From the NCBI GenBank assembly GCA_029204225.1, contig CM055098.1, forward strand, positions 48,818,088-48,882,087: a stretch of DNA of 64,000 bases, in the 5' to 3' direction. The stretch comes from Diphasiastrum complanatum. Lineage: Eukaryota > Streptophyta > Lycopodiopsida > Lycopodiales > Lycopodiaceae. The notes beneath the pieces are model-generated. The model saw only the letters and a list, made by a program, of their open reading frames with translations. It had not been told where the DNA came from and ran no database searches. Positions 22,440-35,107 of this stretch are shown here, piece after piece (within the stretch, counting starts at the first letter, position 1; every line of letters starts with the position of its first letter). A program made the translations under genes and the position numbers.

Positions 22440-23550
22440 GTATCAAGCTCTTATGAAGAGTGGAACATCTTTTGGAGGATCTTCTTGTGTACATGGAGCT
22501 ATGCAAGTGGATGGATGTTATCTTGCTGTAAAATCAAGTAATGGATCTGGAAAACAAAGTTTGTTCAATGACTTTGATGGTCAAGTTGAAGATCAAGAAA
22601 TTGATCTCAAAGCGCTTCAACTAGTCAAAAGGGAAGTTGGCAAGTTGGAAATAGTCAAGAGCATCAAAGGAGAAGTAATTGGCAAAGGTGTTATGGATCT
22701 GTTTTTACAGCATATTGAAGACTCAAGTAAGGTCAAAGGAACAGCAAGGAAGTGTTGTTCAAGTTTACTTTACTTGTTCTATCTCATGTTTGAGCAATTT
22801 CATGTGGATGTGTGCAAATTGTCAAGATATGGTAAAACTAGCTACATTGGTGAGCATTGTTTTGATGTTGGATTTGTACTAGCATTCTTGGCTGATTTTA
22901 CTGATGGAAATGAAGCTATTGGAGGTTCATTATGTCACTCATCCATGGCTAAGTTCTCAAGTGTTGAGCTACTTGGTGCCAATACTTGGAGATTGTCAAT
23001 TTTTGGTGAATTCATGGTCATTTTCTTGTGTCAAGTAGATCGTGAAGATGGACTAGTGCAAACTACTTGGTTTATGGAGTCATGTGGTGCTGGATTTGCA
23101 TCATTAATGTACTCACCTACTCATGGATTTCCAAGGTTTGGTGGTTTCTTGTGGCAAGATGAAGATGGGAGCTCATTCATGGAGTATCATGGTGGATACA
23201 AGGCAACAAAGGACAAAGGAGGAGGAGACATGCAAGCAAAAGTTGATCACTCACATTTATTGTTTGTTTGCTGTATTTTTCCAGAGAGTTCAGAGTTGGA
23301 AGCATGGTGGAATCATTTCATTTACATTCTATTTGATTCTTCATGTTCTAGTCACATTTTTACATGTAAAATTGATGTAAGAAATAGTGAAGCATGCCAA
23401 GTGAACACTATTCTCTATATCAATTATGGTTGTTTTTATTTTGAGCATTACATGATCATTGAAAGGAGATCTATTCTTAGAAAGAAGATCATTCTTATAA
23501 TGGATCAAAGTTCTATTGACAAAAACTATGCTAGGAGCATCGGAAGCTAG
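22440..23550 (+). other. Open ~1.1-kb stretch of unknown origin inside element C
   Basis: Continues the frame of the Copia linker but encodes about 360 residues with no RT motif. The text is Gly/Ser/Phe/Cys-rich, with MFEQFHVDVCKLSRYGKT and several hydrophobic runs. RNase H sequence resumes after it. It may be a filler of non-coding element sequence that happens to be open, or a captured piece. I recognise no family. Confidence 0.4.
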
Positions 23551-23561
23551 GAAAGTGAGTT

Positions 23562-23800
23562 TTGAGGTACATCATTGGAACTCGAGATTTTGGCATATTG
23601 TATGAGGGATCATCACCTAATCTTTTTGGATTTTCAGATTCGGACTATGCTGGAGATGTAATGGATAGGAAATCCATTAGTTCTTATTGTATTTTCATAG
23701 GTGATGGAGCTATATCATGGATGTCAAAGAAACAAGCCACTATCTCATTGTCATCTAGTGAGGCTGAGTAGAAAGCTCTTACACATTGCACAAAGGAGAG
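23562..23800 (+). pseudogene. RNase H part of element C
   Basis: Contains RYIIGTRDFGILYEG, GFSDSDYAGDVMDRKSISSY and SWMSKKQATISLSSSEAE, the standard Copia RNase H blocks. It stops matching soon after 23800. From there to 23985 I see nothing recognisable. Confidence 0.8.
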
Positions 23801-23984
23801 TGCAATTCTTTGAGTTCATTGAATGTTAACAAGTTTGAAAAAAAATGGTCTAATAGATACATTGGTATGTTCATACTTTTTAAACAAAGAAGTAATTTAT
23901 ATTCATATGCAACATTTAGATCTATCAAGTATTGGGAGGAAATGTTTATCAAGCATTCTTTCAACCTACTTCTTGTTATTTTGA

Positions 23985-24218
23985 TATATAGGATCCTTCA
24001 TTCTCATTTAGTGTTGGAGACAATAATCCTCGTAATGGGCGACGTAGACGACGAATCCAATACAATCTTGAGCCGCTTATTAATGAGTTGGAAGATTTGT
24101 GGAAGGGGATAAAAGCATATGACATTTCGTGCCCCTTAAAGTTTACACTACATGCCATTGTAATGTGGACAATGCATGACTATCCAGAATTAGGTGAATG
24201 CTCAAGTAATCATTCAAA
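23985..24218 (+). pseudogene. CACTA transposase (TNP2-type) fragment
   Basis: Translated text includes YNLEPLINELEDLWKGIKAY, then LKFTLHAIVMWTMHDYPELG and ECSS. This matches the conserved core of En/Spm-type TNP2 transposases (Transposase_21 family), where LWxGV and WTIxDFPAYGxLSG are diagnostic. Only about 75 residues survive and neither end of the transposon is visible. It adjoins a Copia RT scrap on the right. Confidence 0.7.
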
Positions 24219-24224
24219 CAATGT

Positions 24225-24440
24225 CTTTCTTGTGTACATAGGAGTTTGTTTGGGATTTGCGAACAATTCAGTTGACTACAATATTTATTCGAAGCATATA
24301 GGCACCAATTCAGTTCACATAGCTCTTTATGTAGATGATGCATTTATCTTGTCTAACGACACTTCTCTTCTGCACACTACTAAGAGTGATCAGCCAAAGG
24401 AATTTGACATGACTGATTTAGGAGCTGTCCATTCTTTGCG
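24225..24440 (+). pseudogene. Copia RT scrap
   Basis: Encodes SKHIGTNSVHIALYVDDAFI and then LSND with EFDMTDLGAVHSL, the YVDD catalytic region and following block of Copia reverse transcriptase. Surrounding pol is missing. It ends in A+T-rich sequence before the next LTR. Confidence 0.7.
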
Positions 24441-24539
24441 AGAAAATTATTTTTACTTACTGAAAAAATATTTTAAGATATTAAAACTTTCTAAAATGAA
24501 AGTGTCTGTATTAAAAAATTCAGTTGTATAAGCTTTAAA

Positions 24540-26731
24540 TGTGATATTGTAATTAGTGTACAGTTAGTTAGATTTACTGTATTTGGTTGTGACCGAGACG
24601 TGACCCATCATTGACTTATCAGTCGGGCCTTTGTCAGTCTTTTAGACCATGTTGGGCCTAGTAGTTAGATTGGTGTCTGTATTTCAGTGTGTTGACACTT
24701 GTCGAGCCCATGCATGTTGGAGCTTTTACTATATGTATAGATTTCTCTTTATAATCAATAACTTTTGTTGTGCCATCTTTAAGAGCTTGTGGGGAGTGGC
24801 TATGGTGATTGTGTGATGTGATCTGCATACTGCACTAGATTCTATCGGAATTTCAACTTGGTATCAGAGTGACAGGGTAATGCAGTTATGCACGATCTAG
24901 TGAAGCTATGGGATAGTGTCTTTCACCAGGAAAAATAGCACTCAGAGCGTATCAGGAGAGAGGACTCCATACGAGGTGTCGGCAGTCCGGATGGCAGGAG
25001 ACAACAAAGTTCCTTCGATCGGAGCTTTGGAGAAGATCAGAACGATCGTCGTAGGTGGATTCCGGAGAGAATTCACGGAAAATTGCTCAAAAATGGTTGT
25101 ATGTGGCTATGACAGGAATCTGGCCGGATTTCTTTGAGTACTCCGTCAATTGGGGAGTGGAGTGGATCAAAACGGGCTGCAGGGTAGTGGCAACTCAGGG
25201 TTGAGTGGATTTTGCAATTTATTTACAGTGGGAGGAGAAAGCCACAGTTCGGGGAACTAGCCATAGTGGCTTAGTTTTTTTTGGGAAAAATGTAAAGTTG
25301 CGGATCTTTCTCCATACTCAATGGAATTGGGCGCTGTAAAAAGCTACCCAACATTGTTTAGGTGAGGGCAAGCGATTGTGAGAAGGGCAAGGTCAGCTAT
25401 GGAGCATTATACAAGCAATAGTACCTTTCCCAGGGAAATGACACTAGGGCTTTACTGCACCAAAAAAAAGTGGATCTTTCACATATGAAGATTGTTTTTT
25501 ATGTTGTCAAGGGCTGCATGTGGGCGTTTTTGGAAGGCGAGTTGGCTTGTAAAGGGCTGTGGACAGCCATGGAAAGACAGAGGCACAATTTGGCTTCAAT
25601 CTGAGGCCATATTCATGGGCTAGGGTTTCTAACAAGAAATTGATGAATATTTCATTGTAAAAGACCATCCTCTGGGCTGTCAATGCATGATGGAGGGCGC
25701 CCTGGCACGTATAATCTGGAAATAGAGGGCCGTGGAGCACTGTGGATCAGCCAAGGAGCTGTAACGGATTTTGGGCGGTAGCCATAGCTGGAACGGTGAA
25801 GCCTTAGCAAAGAAGAAACATGAAAGAGAGAGGGAAGGACCTGCGAGGGTCGCGCGCAATGAACAGGGCCATGGGCTTAGTGCTCCTAAGTGCGTGGTGT
25901 CTGCAGGACAGCGGGTCAGCGCGCAGATTGGCTGGAAGCCATAGGATTGATCTCCTATTGGATCGACGGTGGATATCGACTACTTGGGAAGCATTGTGGG
26001 CCTTTGGATTGAGACTCACCATTGGATGGGCTTTGAAAGAGCCCCGAAGTGCCCTTAAGGGGAGTTACCCATGCAACTTCATTAAAAAATCTCATGACTA
26101 AGTGCATGAAGCGACGCGACATTCAAGTTGGAATTTCTTTATTTAAGAATCTTCAAAACGAAGAACCAATTCATTTTGCAAGCAATTCTTTTGGAAAGGG
26201 ATAACCTTAGCTAGAAGGCACCTACTTTGGCCATCCTTGGGCCAAAATGACCCCTGAAACTGGCTGCTCAGAGCCAGCAGATAGAGCGATGTCACAGAGC
26301 AGGGAGAAATGCGTTTTGGGGAGTTTTCATCACCATTCTATCGTGCGGAGTGCAGGTGACCTAGTGATGGACTACATTCACTATTTGGGTACCGTAGGGC
26401 CAAATTTGGGGCAATTTTTGGTTGGTGAAACCTGCTAAAGGGCAGTACAATGAGGCATAATCACTTCTAAATCATTATTACTTACTCCTGACAGGGTAAC
26501 AGGGTGTTTGGAAGAGGTAAATGCAATATGAGGGTGAATGGTACCGAAATTGTGTCAAGAAAGCTAGTATTGACGACGGAAGTGCAGTTTGGTAGCGTGA
26601 CTACTCATCATTGGCAACCATTTTGAGAGGGCAAGCAATCACATGTGAGAGGTAGGCATGGTATGCCGGTTACAAGTGAAAAATTCTTGTAATCAGGTTC
26701 AACTTTTGGAGTTAGAACCAACCAACGTCAA
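24540..26731 (+). mobile_element. 5' part of a D-like Copia element (LTR and leader)
   Basis: A probable LTR of about 316 bp (24540-24855, TGTGATATTG...TTTCA) is followed by primer site TGGTATCAGAGT at 24859-24870. The next 1.6 kb is non-coding and matches in many places the leader of element D, for example GTGGATCTTTCTCC-type text and the GAGGGCGCCC region (25692 versus 32915). Gag is not reached; element M begins at 26732. Fragment only. Confidence 0.6.
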
Positions 26732-27223
26732 TGTTGTGAGTATTTCTTGTATATAAATAAATAAGTGGGTCCCGTCACTTAAAATACTATTGGCCAAGTC
26801 TTACCTAGTGGGACCCACCATAGTACACTGTATAGTTAGAATAATAAGTGCGAGGGCATGGGCATCCTGCGTGTGTAAGCCCAACCCAATGAGCACGCAA
26901 AATGGCTAGGTAGAACTTGAATAAAATACTTGGGGCCTAAATAAAATAAAATAATAAAAAACTTCAAAGTCAAGTTACATGGTCCTAAGTTGAGAGAATT
27001 TCACATGAATCATGTGAGTTTGGTCCTCTTCTTATTGAACCATTAGATTGCAATCATTTTAGTTTGAATGGCTAAGATTAGGATTCTAGCCAATTAAAAA
27101 GGGCCAATGAGAGCCAAGATGGCCTCCCCTCTCAACTATATAAGGAGGCCATTTTCCATTGTAAAGTATCATCTCTTTTCTTAATAAAGCTCTAGCTGTT
27201 TCTATTTCTAACTCCATCTCTAG

Positions 27224-27331
<108 letters not shown>

Positions 27332-27470
27332 GTTGGGATAGAATAGCTTTGGGTAGGCGCTTGAGCCCCCAAAGCCTTTCTCAACCTAGGAATTCTCTCT
27401 CTCTCCTCTCCTCTCTCTAAGTAGCGACCGAATAATTTGGAGAAGGTCCCAAACCTCTCGCTACTTGGAA

Positions 27471-27501
<31 letters not shown>

Positions 27502-27906
27502 TCTTGCTATGCAGGTGAAGGCGAGGTTGCCGCTCCCAGCGACGAACCTCTATGCTACATTGATGACACAACAGTGGCGCCGTTCCGAGGAGCGCCAACA
27601 CTCGTCTTGCCGCATAGTCGTCTTTCTTCTCTTTCCTCTCTTCTCTCTTCTTTTCCCTCTCTTTTTCACCAAAAAAATTCAAGTTTTTTAATTGTTAAAG
27701 TTAGTTTGGTGTGGTTTAGTGTTAGATTTGTTGTTTTTTTTAGATTTTGCCATTTTTTATTGATTTTTTTCCTTGTACGGACTGTGAGTAACTCTCCAAA
27801 GACTCCTGAAGTTCCATCTCACTGAGACAAGGACACAGAGTAGTCTGCGAGAGTTACTTCCCAGTTTAACACTAAAAAAAAAAAACCTCTAAAAATCGAA
27901 AAAGAA

Positions 27907-28177
27907 CCTAAGTCTCGCTGGTGAGTGACTCTATCTTTCAGATAGCCTCCTCCCACGACTATGACGGTTCTATTCCCCAAAAACTCTAAAAATAAAAAAG
28001 AACCTAAGCCTCACTGGTGAGCGACTCTATCTTTCAGATAGCCTCCTCCCACGACTGCGACAGTTCTATTCCCTTAAAAAAATAAAAATTAAAAATTGGA
28101 AGAAAAACCTCAGCGTGGTGAGCCTTCTCTATCTTTAAGATAGCGTCTTTCCACGACTTTGACGGTTCTATTCCCCA
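27907..28177 (+). repeat. Tandem repeat, three units of about 96-105 bp
   Basis: Units start near 27907, 28003 and 28108. Each carries CTCTATCTTTCAGATAG or a close form, then CCACGAC and GACGGTTCTATTCCC, with A-rich spacers. They lie in the leader between primer site and gag of element M. Tandem leader repeats are known in plant Ty3 elements. Confidence 0.8.
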
Positions 28178-28789
28178 AAAAGAAAAAAAAAAAAAAAAGC
28201 CGTAAGAAGAAAAAAAAAATCGTAAAAAAAAGACAATAAAAAAAAAGAGAAAAAAAGAAAGACTGTAAAAAACCGTAGTTTTTTTTAATAAAAAGACTGT
28301 AAAAAAAAAAAAACAATAATAATAATTTTAGCCCAAGTTTCTTTTGTGAGTGACTTTTTATCCCAAGGCTACAAGGGTTAAAGAGCTATAGTTGGTAGTA
28401 AAATAATACTTCTATAGATCATGGAGAGGTTTCAAAAAGTAGTTTTTGAAGCAAAACCATTTTTTGCCAAAAAATCCTACATAGAACTTTCCTCACTACC
28501 AACCTTCATCATAAGAACTTTTGCCAAAATGATATCTCTGAAATTCCTTGCAAATCTATCCCTTGTCCAATTCGTGAATGTTTTATATGAAGATTTGTTG
28601 AAACTTTCTCCACTCCATTTATCTTCCATCACATTCATATCAACCCATCCTCAAATTTTAATACTTTTCATTCCTATTGTTTCATTTCCATTACACTCCC
28701 ATTGTCTCTCCCATTTCTCTCTAATCAACCTCTCTCTCTAGTACATCACCCACTCAACTCAATATCACATTCATCCTGCACAACAGCCA

Positions 28790-29456
28790 TGGCAAATATT
28801 GAAGAACAACTTGCTTGGATCTCGATGCTTCTAGGAGAAACTATAAGAGGGTACAATGCAAGATTTGCCAAGATGGTGGAAGATTAGAATTCCGATCTTC
28901 CTAAACACTACCAGATGGCATTTTATTATGCCGGATTATCTCGCAAGATCAAAACTGGTATGCAACCTTTTACATCCTATGCCAGTCCAACAGAACTCTA
29001 TAAGACAACAGTTAATCCATAACAAATGTTTAAACGATCAGGGATGACCAGACATATCATCAACGAGATGCCAAGGATGACGCTAGCCAAAGTGCTAACA
29101 GTGCGGACGATCATGTACAAGTCGGTAATGACAAAGAGGACACGATAAAAAGGTCATCTATGCCATCCAACTTGCAAGCAGATCGCTCCCCCAATCAAAG
29201 AGATTTTGTCTTAGGAAATTCAAACTCATCACTAATTGGGCAAGGTGTAGTGGAAGTTTTGGTTACATCAGCAAGCGGACCATCCCATGCAAGGGAAGTT
29301 CATATTGGCTCACCACTATATTATGTGGAAGGGATCAAAGGACACTTGATACCTGTGTACGCGCACCAATTGAGAGGTGACAGAATTTTGCACATGGTAC
29401 GATGTTTTGGATGTGGAGGTAACCATCGCAGATCAGAATGCCCACACCGAAATAAC
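28790..29456 (+). pseudogene. Gag-like part of element M
   Basis: Starts MANIEEQLAWISMLLGETIR and goes on to YNARFAKMVED, then in another stretch LPKHYQMAFYYAGLSRKIK, which resemble the Ty3 gag block around the FxRFxxL region. A zinc knuckle CFGCGGNHRRSECPHR closes it at about 29400-29450. Frames are interrupted; about three breaks. It is too divergent from T to be the same family. Confidence 0.55.
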
Positions 29457-29483
29457 TCTTTATCCTTCTATCCTTGGTGTGCA

Positions 29484-29730
29484 CTGTTATAATTCTAATT
29501 TTCTCCTACTCATCCCTTCGCCCTCCTTCTACTCTCAAGAATTCTATCTCTTTGAATCAGTATGAAAAATACACACAAAGTCGAATCAGACAAAACCGCG
29601 AAGCCATCGCCAGATTACGGTCTTTGAATCAGTCTACAAAAGACACACAAAGTTGAATCAGGCAAAACCGCAAAGCCATTGCCAGATTACGGTTTGACCG
29701 AAGGGAAGGACACAATACATACACACTTCT
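29484..29730 (+). repeat. LTR scrap related to 55495-56516
   Basis: Starts TGTTATAATTCTAATTTTC and matches, in reverse, the right end of the LTR at 56370-56516. The line with GAATCAGTATGAAAAATACAC is shared. A short tandem duplication of about 60 bp (around 29560-29690) is present here. Truncated on the right by microsatellites. Confidence 0.7.
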
Positions 29731-29751
29731 TCCCTCTTCTTTCCACCCCTG

Positions 29752-30020
<269 letters not shown>

Positions 30021-32010
30021 CTCATCATTTGCATCTTGAACATCCAAACCATCCTCATCAAGAGTAAGATTACCTTGCTTGTCTCCTTGATCTCTCTTCT
30101 TTTTGTAGCAATCACTTGCAAAGTGTCCTTTGATGCCACAATAGAAGCACTTGAGCTTTGATCTGTCCTTCTTTTTGCCATTTGAAGAAGCATCCAATTG
30201 GTCTTGCCCTTTAGACCAATTACTTTTGATTTTGCCCTTGAATTTGCCCTTTGTGAACATAGCCTTTTCTTGAAGTGTCAATGTAGATCCACCTCTTGCT
30301 TGAAGCCTATATTCTTCATTGATCAAGATCTCTTGAAGATACATCAAACTTGGCAAACAATAGTTTGAACAATGTTATCATGAGCATCCAACAATCCACT
30401 AAGAGTCACTTGAACAAGCTCTCCTTCCTTAATGCTCTCATCAATGCAAGCCAACTCATCATTCACTTTCATCCTCAAAACAAAAGTACTTGGACTTTCT
30501 TCATTCTTTTGCAAATAAGAAAGATTTGCCTTCTTAGAGTCAACACTCTAGAAGTATACTTGGATTCATAAAGCTTCTTCAATGAATCCCAACCATCCTT
30601 AGATGAAGTACGCTTACCAACTTTCTTAAGAAACTCATTGGTAACATTCATCTCGATAATGTGTGGAACAATTTTGGCCCTCTTATCATACCTCATTTGA
30701 TCTTGTTGTGTTGATGGTCTCTCCTCCAAACCTACAACAATATCCAAAACATCATTCATCTCAAGAAGTGATTCCATTCTCACTTTCTACAATGAACAAT
30801 TACTTGAGGTAAGCCTATCATTGGCCTCCAACATGAAGGTTGTCATCTTCTTTTTCAAATTGTTTCAATGCACAGAGCACTCCTTTGAATAGCAACAAAT
30901 CTTTTCAAAAGAAATCACAAAGATTTTAAAGTATCTCAAAAATTCTCTTCTAGCACTTATACCAAGCAAATCAACACATATAATCATGGAATCTTGATCA
31001 ACCTACGATCTATCCTCAACCTAATGACTTTGCCACTTCCTAAGATTGAAACACAATCAAATGAAGTCCAACAACTTCACTATCTAGAGATCCAATCAAA
31101 ATTAGGATTTTGACAAAATCACAAAAAATTGAGTATTCCAAATCTACATGCAAATGCTGAAAATTTGATATACAATCTATTAGACACCACTTAGGCTGAT
31201 CCAATGATCCAAAAATAAGCCAAATCCAGTATGTGAATTCAAAAATCAGAGTTGATCAAGTTTGTGTATCTATATAGGGTTTTGATCTACAAAAGATCCA
31301 ATCTACAAAAGCCAAAAACTCGATTTTGGTGTAGAATCCTCTCTAGCATGCTCTAGCATTGATATCTTTACCAAATCATTGATAGATATGATTTACTCCT
31401 TCATAACCTAAAACACAAGCTCTGATACCATGTGAAAGATTTTAGATCATTGATGATCCAATCCACAAAAAGATCTTGGGTTAAAAAAGAAGCTACTCTA
31501 CCAATCTCACTAATGTAGAAAAATCAGCATCTACACACAAAATGAGATGCAAGCTCTAATAGAACTTGATCACACATGAATAAAAAGATAAAGTATTGTT
31601 TTTGTCCATAAAAACCCAGAAAGCTACTATATTTCACATGTGTGGATCCAAAAATAACAAATATAGATCATTCTACACATAGAATTGCATGCAATCACAA
31701 GTATAGTGCACCAACGGATAGTAGAACCCAAGAGAACCATGTATAAGCATGAAATGAGATAGAAAAGAGAGAAGATATGTCTCTCCATGAGTTACATCCT
31801 TTTATAATAGCTCCAAACCCTATTTGGCGACTTGGCTTTCCCACCAAAATGCTAACCCTACTATTTTTGGGTCTAGATTCAAAGTACCCAACAATCAAAT
31901 TTGAATATACTCAAACGCGACTTCTAACTTTTCCACACTTTCAAAAAGTGTTTATTCAAATGAAAATTAGACTAATGAACTATGAAAAGTCAAACTCTAA
32001 GTCTAAACAA
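30021..32010 (-). mobile_element. Copia element C, second copy (inverted, 5' part only)
   Basis: The minus-strand LTR occupies 31431-32010, lacking its outer end. The primer-site complement is at 31419-31430, followed by leader and gag. Gag parts are 30475-30783 (RMESLLEMNDVLDIVVGLEE) and 29964-30356, with zinc knuckle CFYCGIKGHFASDCYKKK. It resembles 19430-21470 closely but inverted. It ends at the poly-T tract, so pol is absent. Its G-box is CACATGTG instead of CACGTG. Broken fossil. Confidence 0.8.
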
Positions 32011-32154
32011 AGTTGGTCACATCTCCACCAGCTGCCATCCTGCCATCATATGACATAGACAAGAATGGTAACATCATTGAGAATAACCATGGTAAGATGG
32101 TCATCACGCACATGAGGGATCTCATGTATGTACACTTTCCCAGAGACATTTTTC
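32011..32154 (+). other. Unidentified coding-like stretch
   Basis: An open plus frame encoding about 48 residues, including DIDKNGNIIENNHGKMVITH and MRDLMYVHFPRDIF. It lies between the cut edge of the inverted C copy and element D, and its right end is D's target site. A coding-like stretch also follows D on the right (35993-36085). No family recognised. Confidence 0.3.
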
Positions 32155-32494
32155 TGCTAGAATAAGTAAGTCCGAGTTTCTCTCATAGTTCATGACTTTC
32201 TGTGTTCAGCAGTGATTTCGAGTTTTTTACTGTCTTTGTGATAGTATGCATGTGTGCCAGTTTGACGGTACACGTAGTGTAAGTTGGGACACGCGTCCCA
32301 TAATGGGGACTGAAATGCCATGCAGCGGTACCCCACAAAAATTAGACTGTGTATATATATCTTTCAGTCTCTTTTGTAAATACAATTCAGAAGTGTTCTC
32401 TTGGGTTTGTGTGTGATCTCTCTTTATTGTTAATCTGATTGATGTCAGATTGCTTGCAAATTAGCTAACTATACTACCAGTAAGATCCTTAACA
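32155..32494 (+). repeat. Element D 5' LTR
   Basis: Pairs with 35646-35987. A TATA-like TATATATATC occurs near 32351 and CTTTTGTAAATA follows; the unit is small for a plant Copia LTR. Confidence 0.9.
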
Positions 32495-33745
32495 TGGTAT
32501 CAGAGCCTTGGAGTGGTGCAGTTTGATGTTAGCTGGAAGTCAAATTTTGGAAAAATTTGAAAAACTGTTTGCAGTTAGTCAAGCAAGCAATCGTTTGTAG
32601 GTGCAGTTGAATTCAAGGCTTCAGAATAAGCTATTGGCTTGATCCAGGAGCAAAACTGGGAGCAAACAGAGGGTTGTTGAGAAGAACAACTTGTTTGCAT
32701 TCAACTGTGCATCAATTGTGAAGCCGAAAAATTCAAGAGAGTTCTTGCAGTAGGGCGACCTCAGTGGTGTAGGAGACTGCCAGAAAAATCTCAGAAAAGG
32801 ATTGAGTAAATCTCAAGAAAGCTCCATCCTTTCTACAGCTAGGGTTTTCATGTACAAAACCGTGGATCTTTCTCCACACAAACTATGTTTCAGTGTTGTG
32901 AATGCATGGAGAGGGGCGCCCTAACAGGTAGAATGTGCTTACAAATGGTCGTGAGTAGCCGTAGAGTGTTCTGAGCGCTAAATCAACTGGTAAGAAGGCG
33001 TGGGGAAAACCTTGGAGGCAGCCATAGCCAAGTTAACGAAGACATAGGACGCGGATCATCCGTGTGGCCAACGCGAGACAGACTTGAGTGTTTGTAAGTG
33101 TTTAGTGCACGGAGGAGGAAGGGTTATTGCCCAAGTTCGCTGAGAACCATCAGATAGAGAATTTGATTAATATGTGATGGAGATTGAGTCTCCATGATAA
33201 GGCGTGGACCGTGGATTGGAAATCAACCGTTGAATGAACTTGATCTGGATTCGAAGGGCACTGAAGGGCCATACACACCTTCAATTTCATTAAAAAATTT
33301 CAATGTGAAATTGAAGTTGGGTCCCCAAATTCACAAAGTTTGAAGATATTTCATTGTGAAGAAACAGTGCATTTTCAATAAGGGCACATATCTTTTGGGT
33401 CTTTTCTCCGTTTAGGACCGTCCAAAAGTCAAAATCCTCCAAATTAAGGGCAGAAAAGGACTGTACTCTACAAGTACGGTACCTAAAAACAGAGGGATTG
33501 CCGCGGAGAAAGTGTTCGAAATGCCCAAAGCTTTTTCACCATTCCAGTTGGCAAGTAGTTGAGAGTTGGTGACGAAGGGCATTTCGGAGGACAACACCGA
33601 TTTGGCTTCTGATTTGGCAAAAAAGCGGTGGAGGCCCTTAAAATTTTTTTGGTCAGACCTTAAAGTTGACTTTTAGAAGTCTAAATTACTCTATAAGCTT
33701 GTCATTGGGCCTCATTAAGGCGCTATAGGAGCAATTTTTGGCGAA

Positions 33746-35107
33746 ATGGCAGGATTGGGAGACTCCGTGCTTGGAGAAGCTAGCAGATTGGATGGGGTAT
33801 CCAATTATAGCATTTGGAAATTCAAAATGAAAAGTATTTTCATGGAAAAGGAGCTGTGGGACATTGTCACTGGGGTGGAACAACGGCCAACTACAACTCC
33901 AGCCGATATTCGTGCATTTGACAAAAGGGCACAGAAGGCCTTATCTTTGATAAATTTGTCAGTGAAGGATCATGTTATTGCCCACATCAGTGAAGCTGTA
34001 TCAGCAAGAGGCACTTGGGATGCACTCAAAAAGTAGTTTCAAACGACGAACCCCTCTCAAATGATGTTTTTGAGGACCAAACTCATAAGTGTTCGCATGG
34101 AGGAGAATGAGGGCATAGGGTCCTATTTCATACGAATAAAGGAGTTACGAGACCAGTTGACAACTATTGGAGAGCCAATAAGAGATGTTGAGCTGGTTCA
34201 CACAGCTATAAATGGCCTACCCAAAAATTTCCAAATGTTTGCAAGTGGCATTGTTTCAAGGGAGAGACTACCAATGTTTGAAAATCTTCATGCCATCATC
34301 CTACAGGAGGAACAAAGGCGTGAAGTGGTAAAAACTTGACTTCCCACATCAGAAGATCAAGCAATGCTAGCCAAAGGGAAGCATAAATACAAGAAGCAAT
34401 CCAAGAAGTCGAATGTGGAGGATGACAATCAAGGATCCACATCAGACAAGAAGAAGAAAGACAACTATTTCTATTGCCAAAATCCTGGACATTGGGCAAG
34501 AGATTGTCGCAAAAAGAAGGCAGATATTAAGAGGGGCAAAGTGAACCAGTTGACTAATTTTGTCGAAGAAGAGAATGATAGCGATAACGAAGATCAAGGC
34601 GGGACATATGCGACAGCATTAGCATCGCAACATTCCATTGATCATACACATTGGTACATGGACTCAGGAGCAACGAGACACATGACTGGCAACAAATCAT
34701 GGTTCAAAAACCTGGAGCTTACTGATGATGGAGATGGAGTTGCGTAGGCGAATGGCGACGAGTGCCAAATTCATGGAGTTGGTGCAGTGCCTATTCAATT
34801 TCCTGATGGACATGTGAAGGTAATTGAAAATGTGTTGTATGTTCATGGCCTTCAGAAGAGTCTTTTATCTGTTGGTACAATGACAGATCATAAGTTGAAG
34901 GTGGAGTTCAACGACAAGAAATGCCAGATCAAGGATGTGAAACAGGGTTTCAAGGTGATTACTGATGGCTTTAGGGATAAAACTTGTGGCTTGTACAAGT
35001 TAAATGTTGTTGTTACGAAATGCAATGTGTTAGCATCTACATCTATATCACAAAGTGATTTATGGCATAGATGCATGGGGCATTTGAACTTCAACTTCGT
35101 TATGTAA
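33746..35107 (+). pseudogene. Gag, protease and pre-integrase parts of element D
   Basis: Gag begins MAGLGDSVLGEASRLDGVSN and continues YSIWKFKMKSIFMEKELWDI. The stretch 34061-34339 holds MFLRTKLISVRMEENEGIGS. A knuckle-like YFYCQNPGHWARDCRKKK and the protease motif WYMDSGATRHMTGNKSWF follow. VLYVHGLQKSLLSVG and SDLWHRCMGHLNF mark the protease end and pre-integrase domain. All are standard plant Copia blocks in normal order. Confidence 0.85.

Larger units (their letters stand above)
19359..23800 (+). mobile_element. Copia element C, first copy (3' end not clear)
   Basis: The LTR runs 19359-20008 (TGTGAAAG...TTTCACA), with primer site TGGTATCAGAGC at 20009-20020. Parts seen are gag, zinc knuckle, protease and pre-integrase domain, then a chain of about 1.1 kb without pol similarity, then RNase H near 23562-23771. 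No 3' LTR was found in plus orientation, so the element is incomplete; the right limit is approximate. A second copy lies inverted at 30021-32010. The 45 bp between B's right duplication and this LTR belong to the old target sequence. Several breaks. Confidence 0.75.

Noticed and set aside
25820-26438. Plus-strand frames of 93 and 63 residues at 25.8-26.4 kb as small host genes.
   Set aside because: The region matches the untranslated leader of element D in many places, and the frames have no recognisable domain or conservation.
27437-27825. Several overlapping frames of Leu/Ser-rich protein around 27.4-27.8 kb.
   Set aside because: They arise from the TC/CT microsatellite and pyrimidine-rich leader of element M.
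28110-28316. Minus-strand Phe-rich frame of 68 residues, membrane-like.
   Set aside because: It is the translation of poly-A/T-rich leader sequence.
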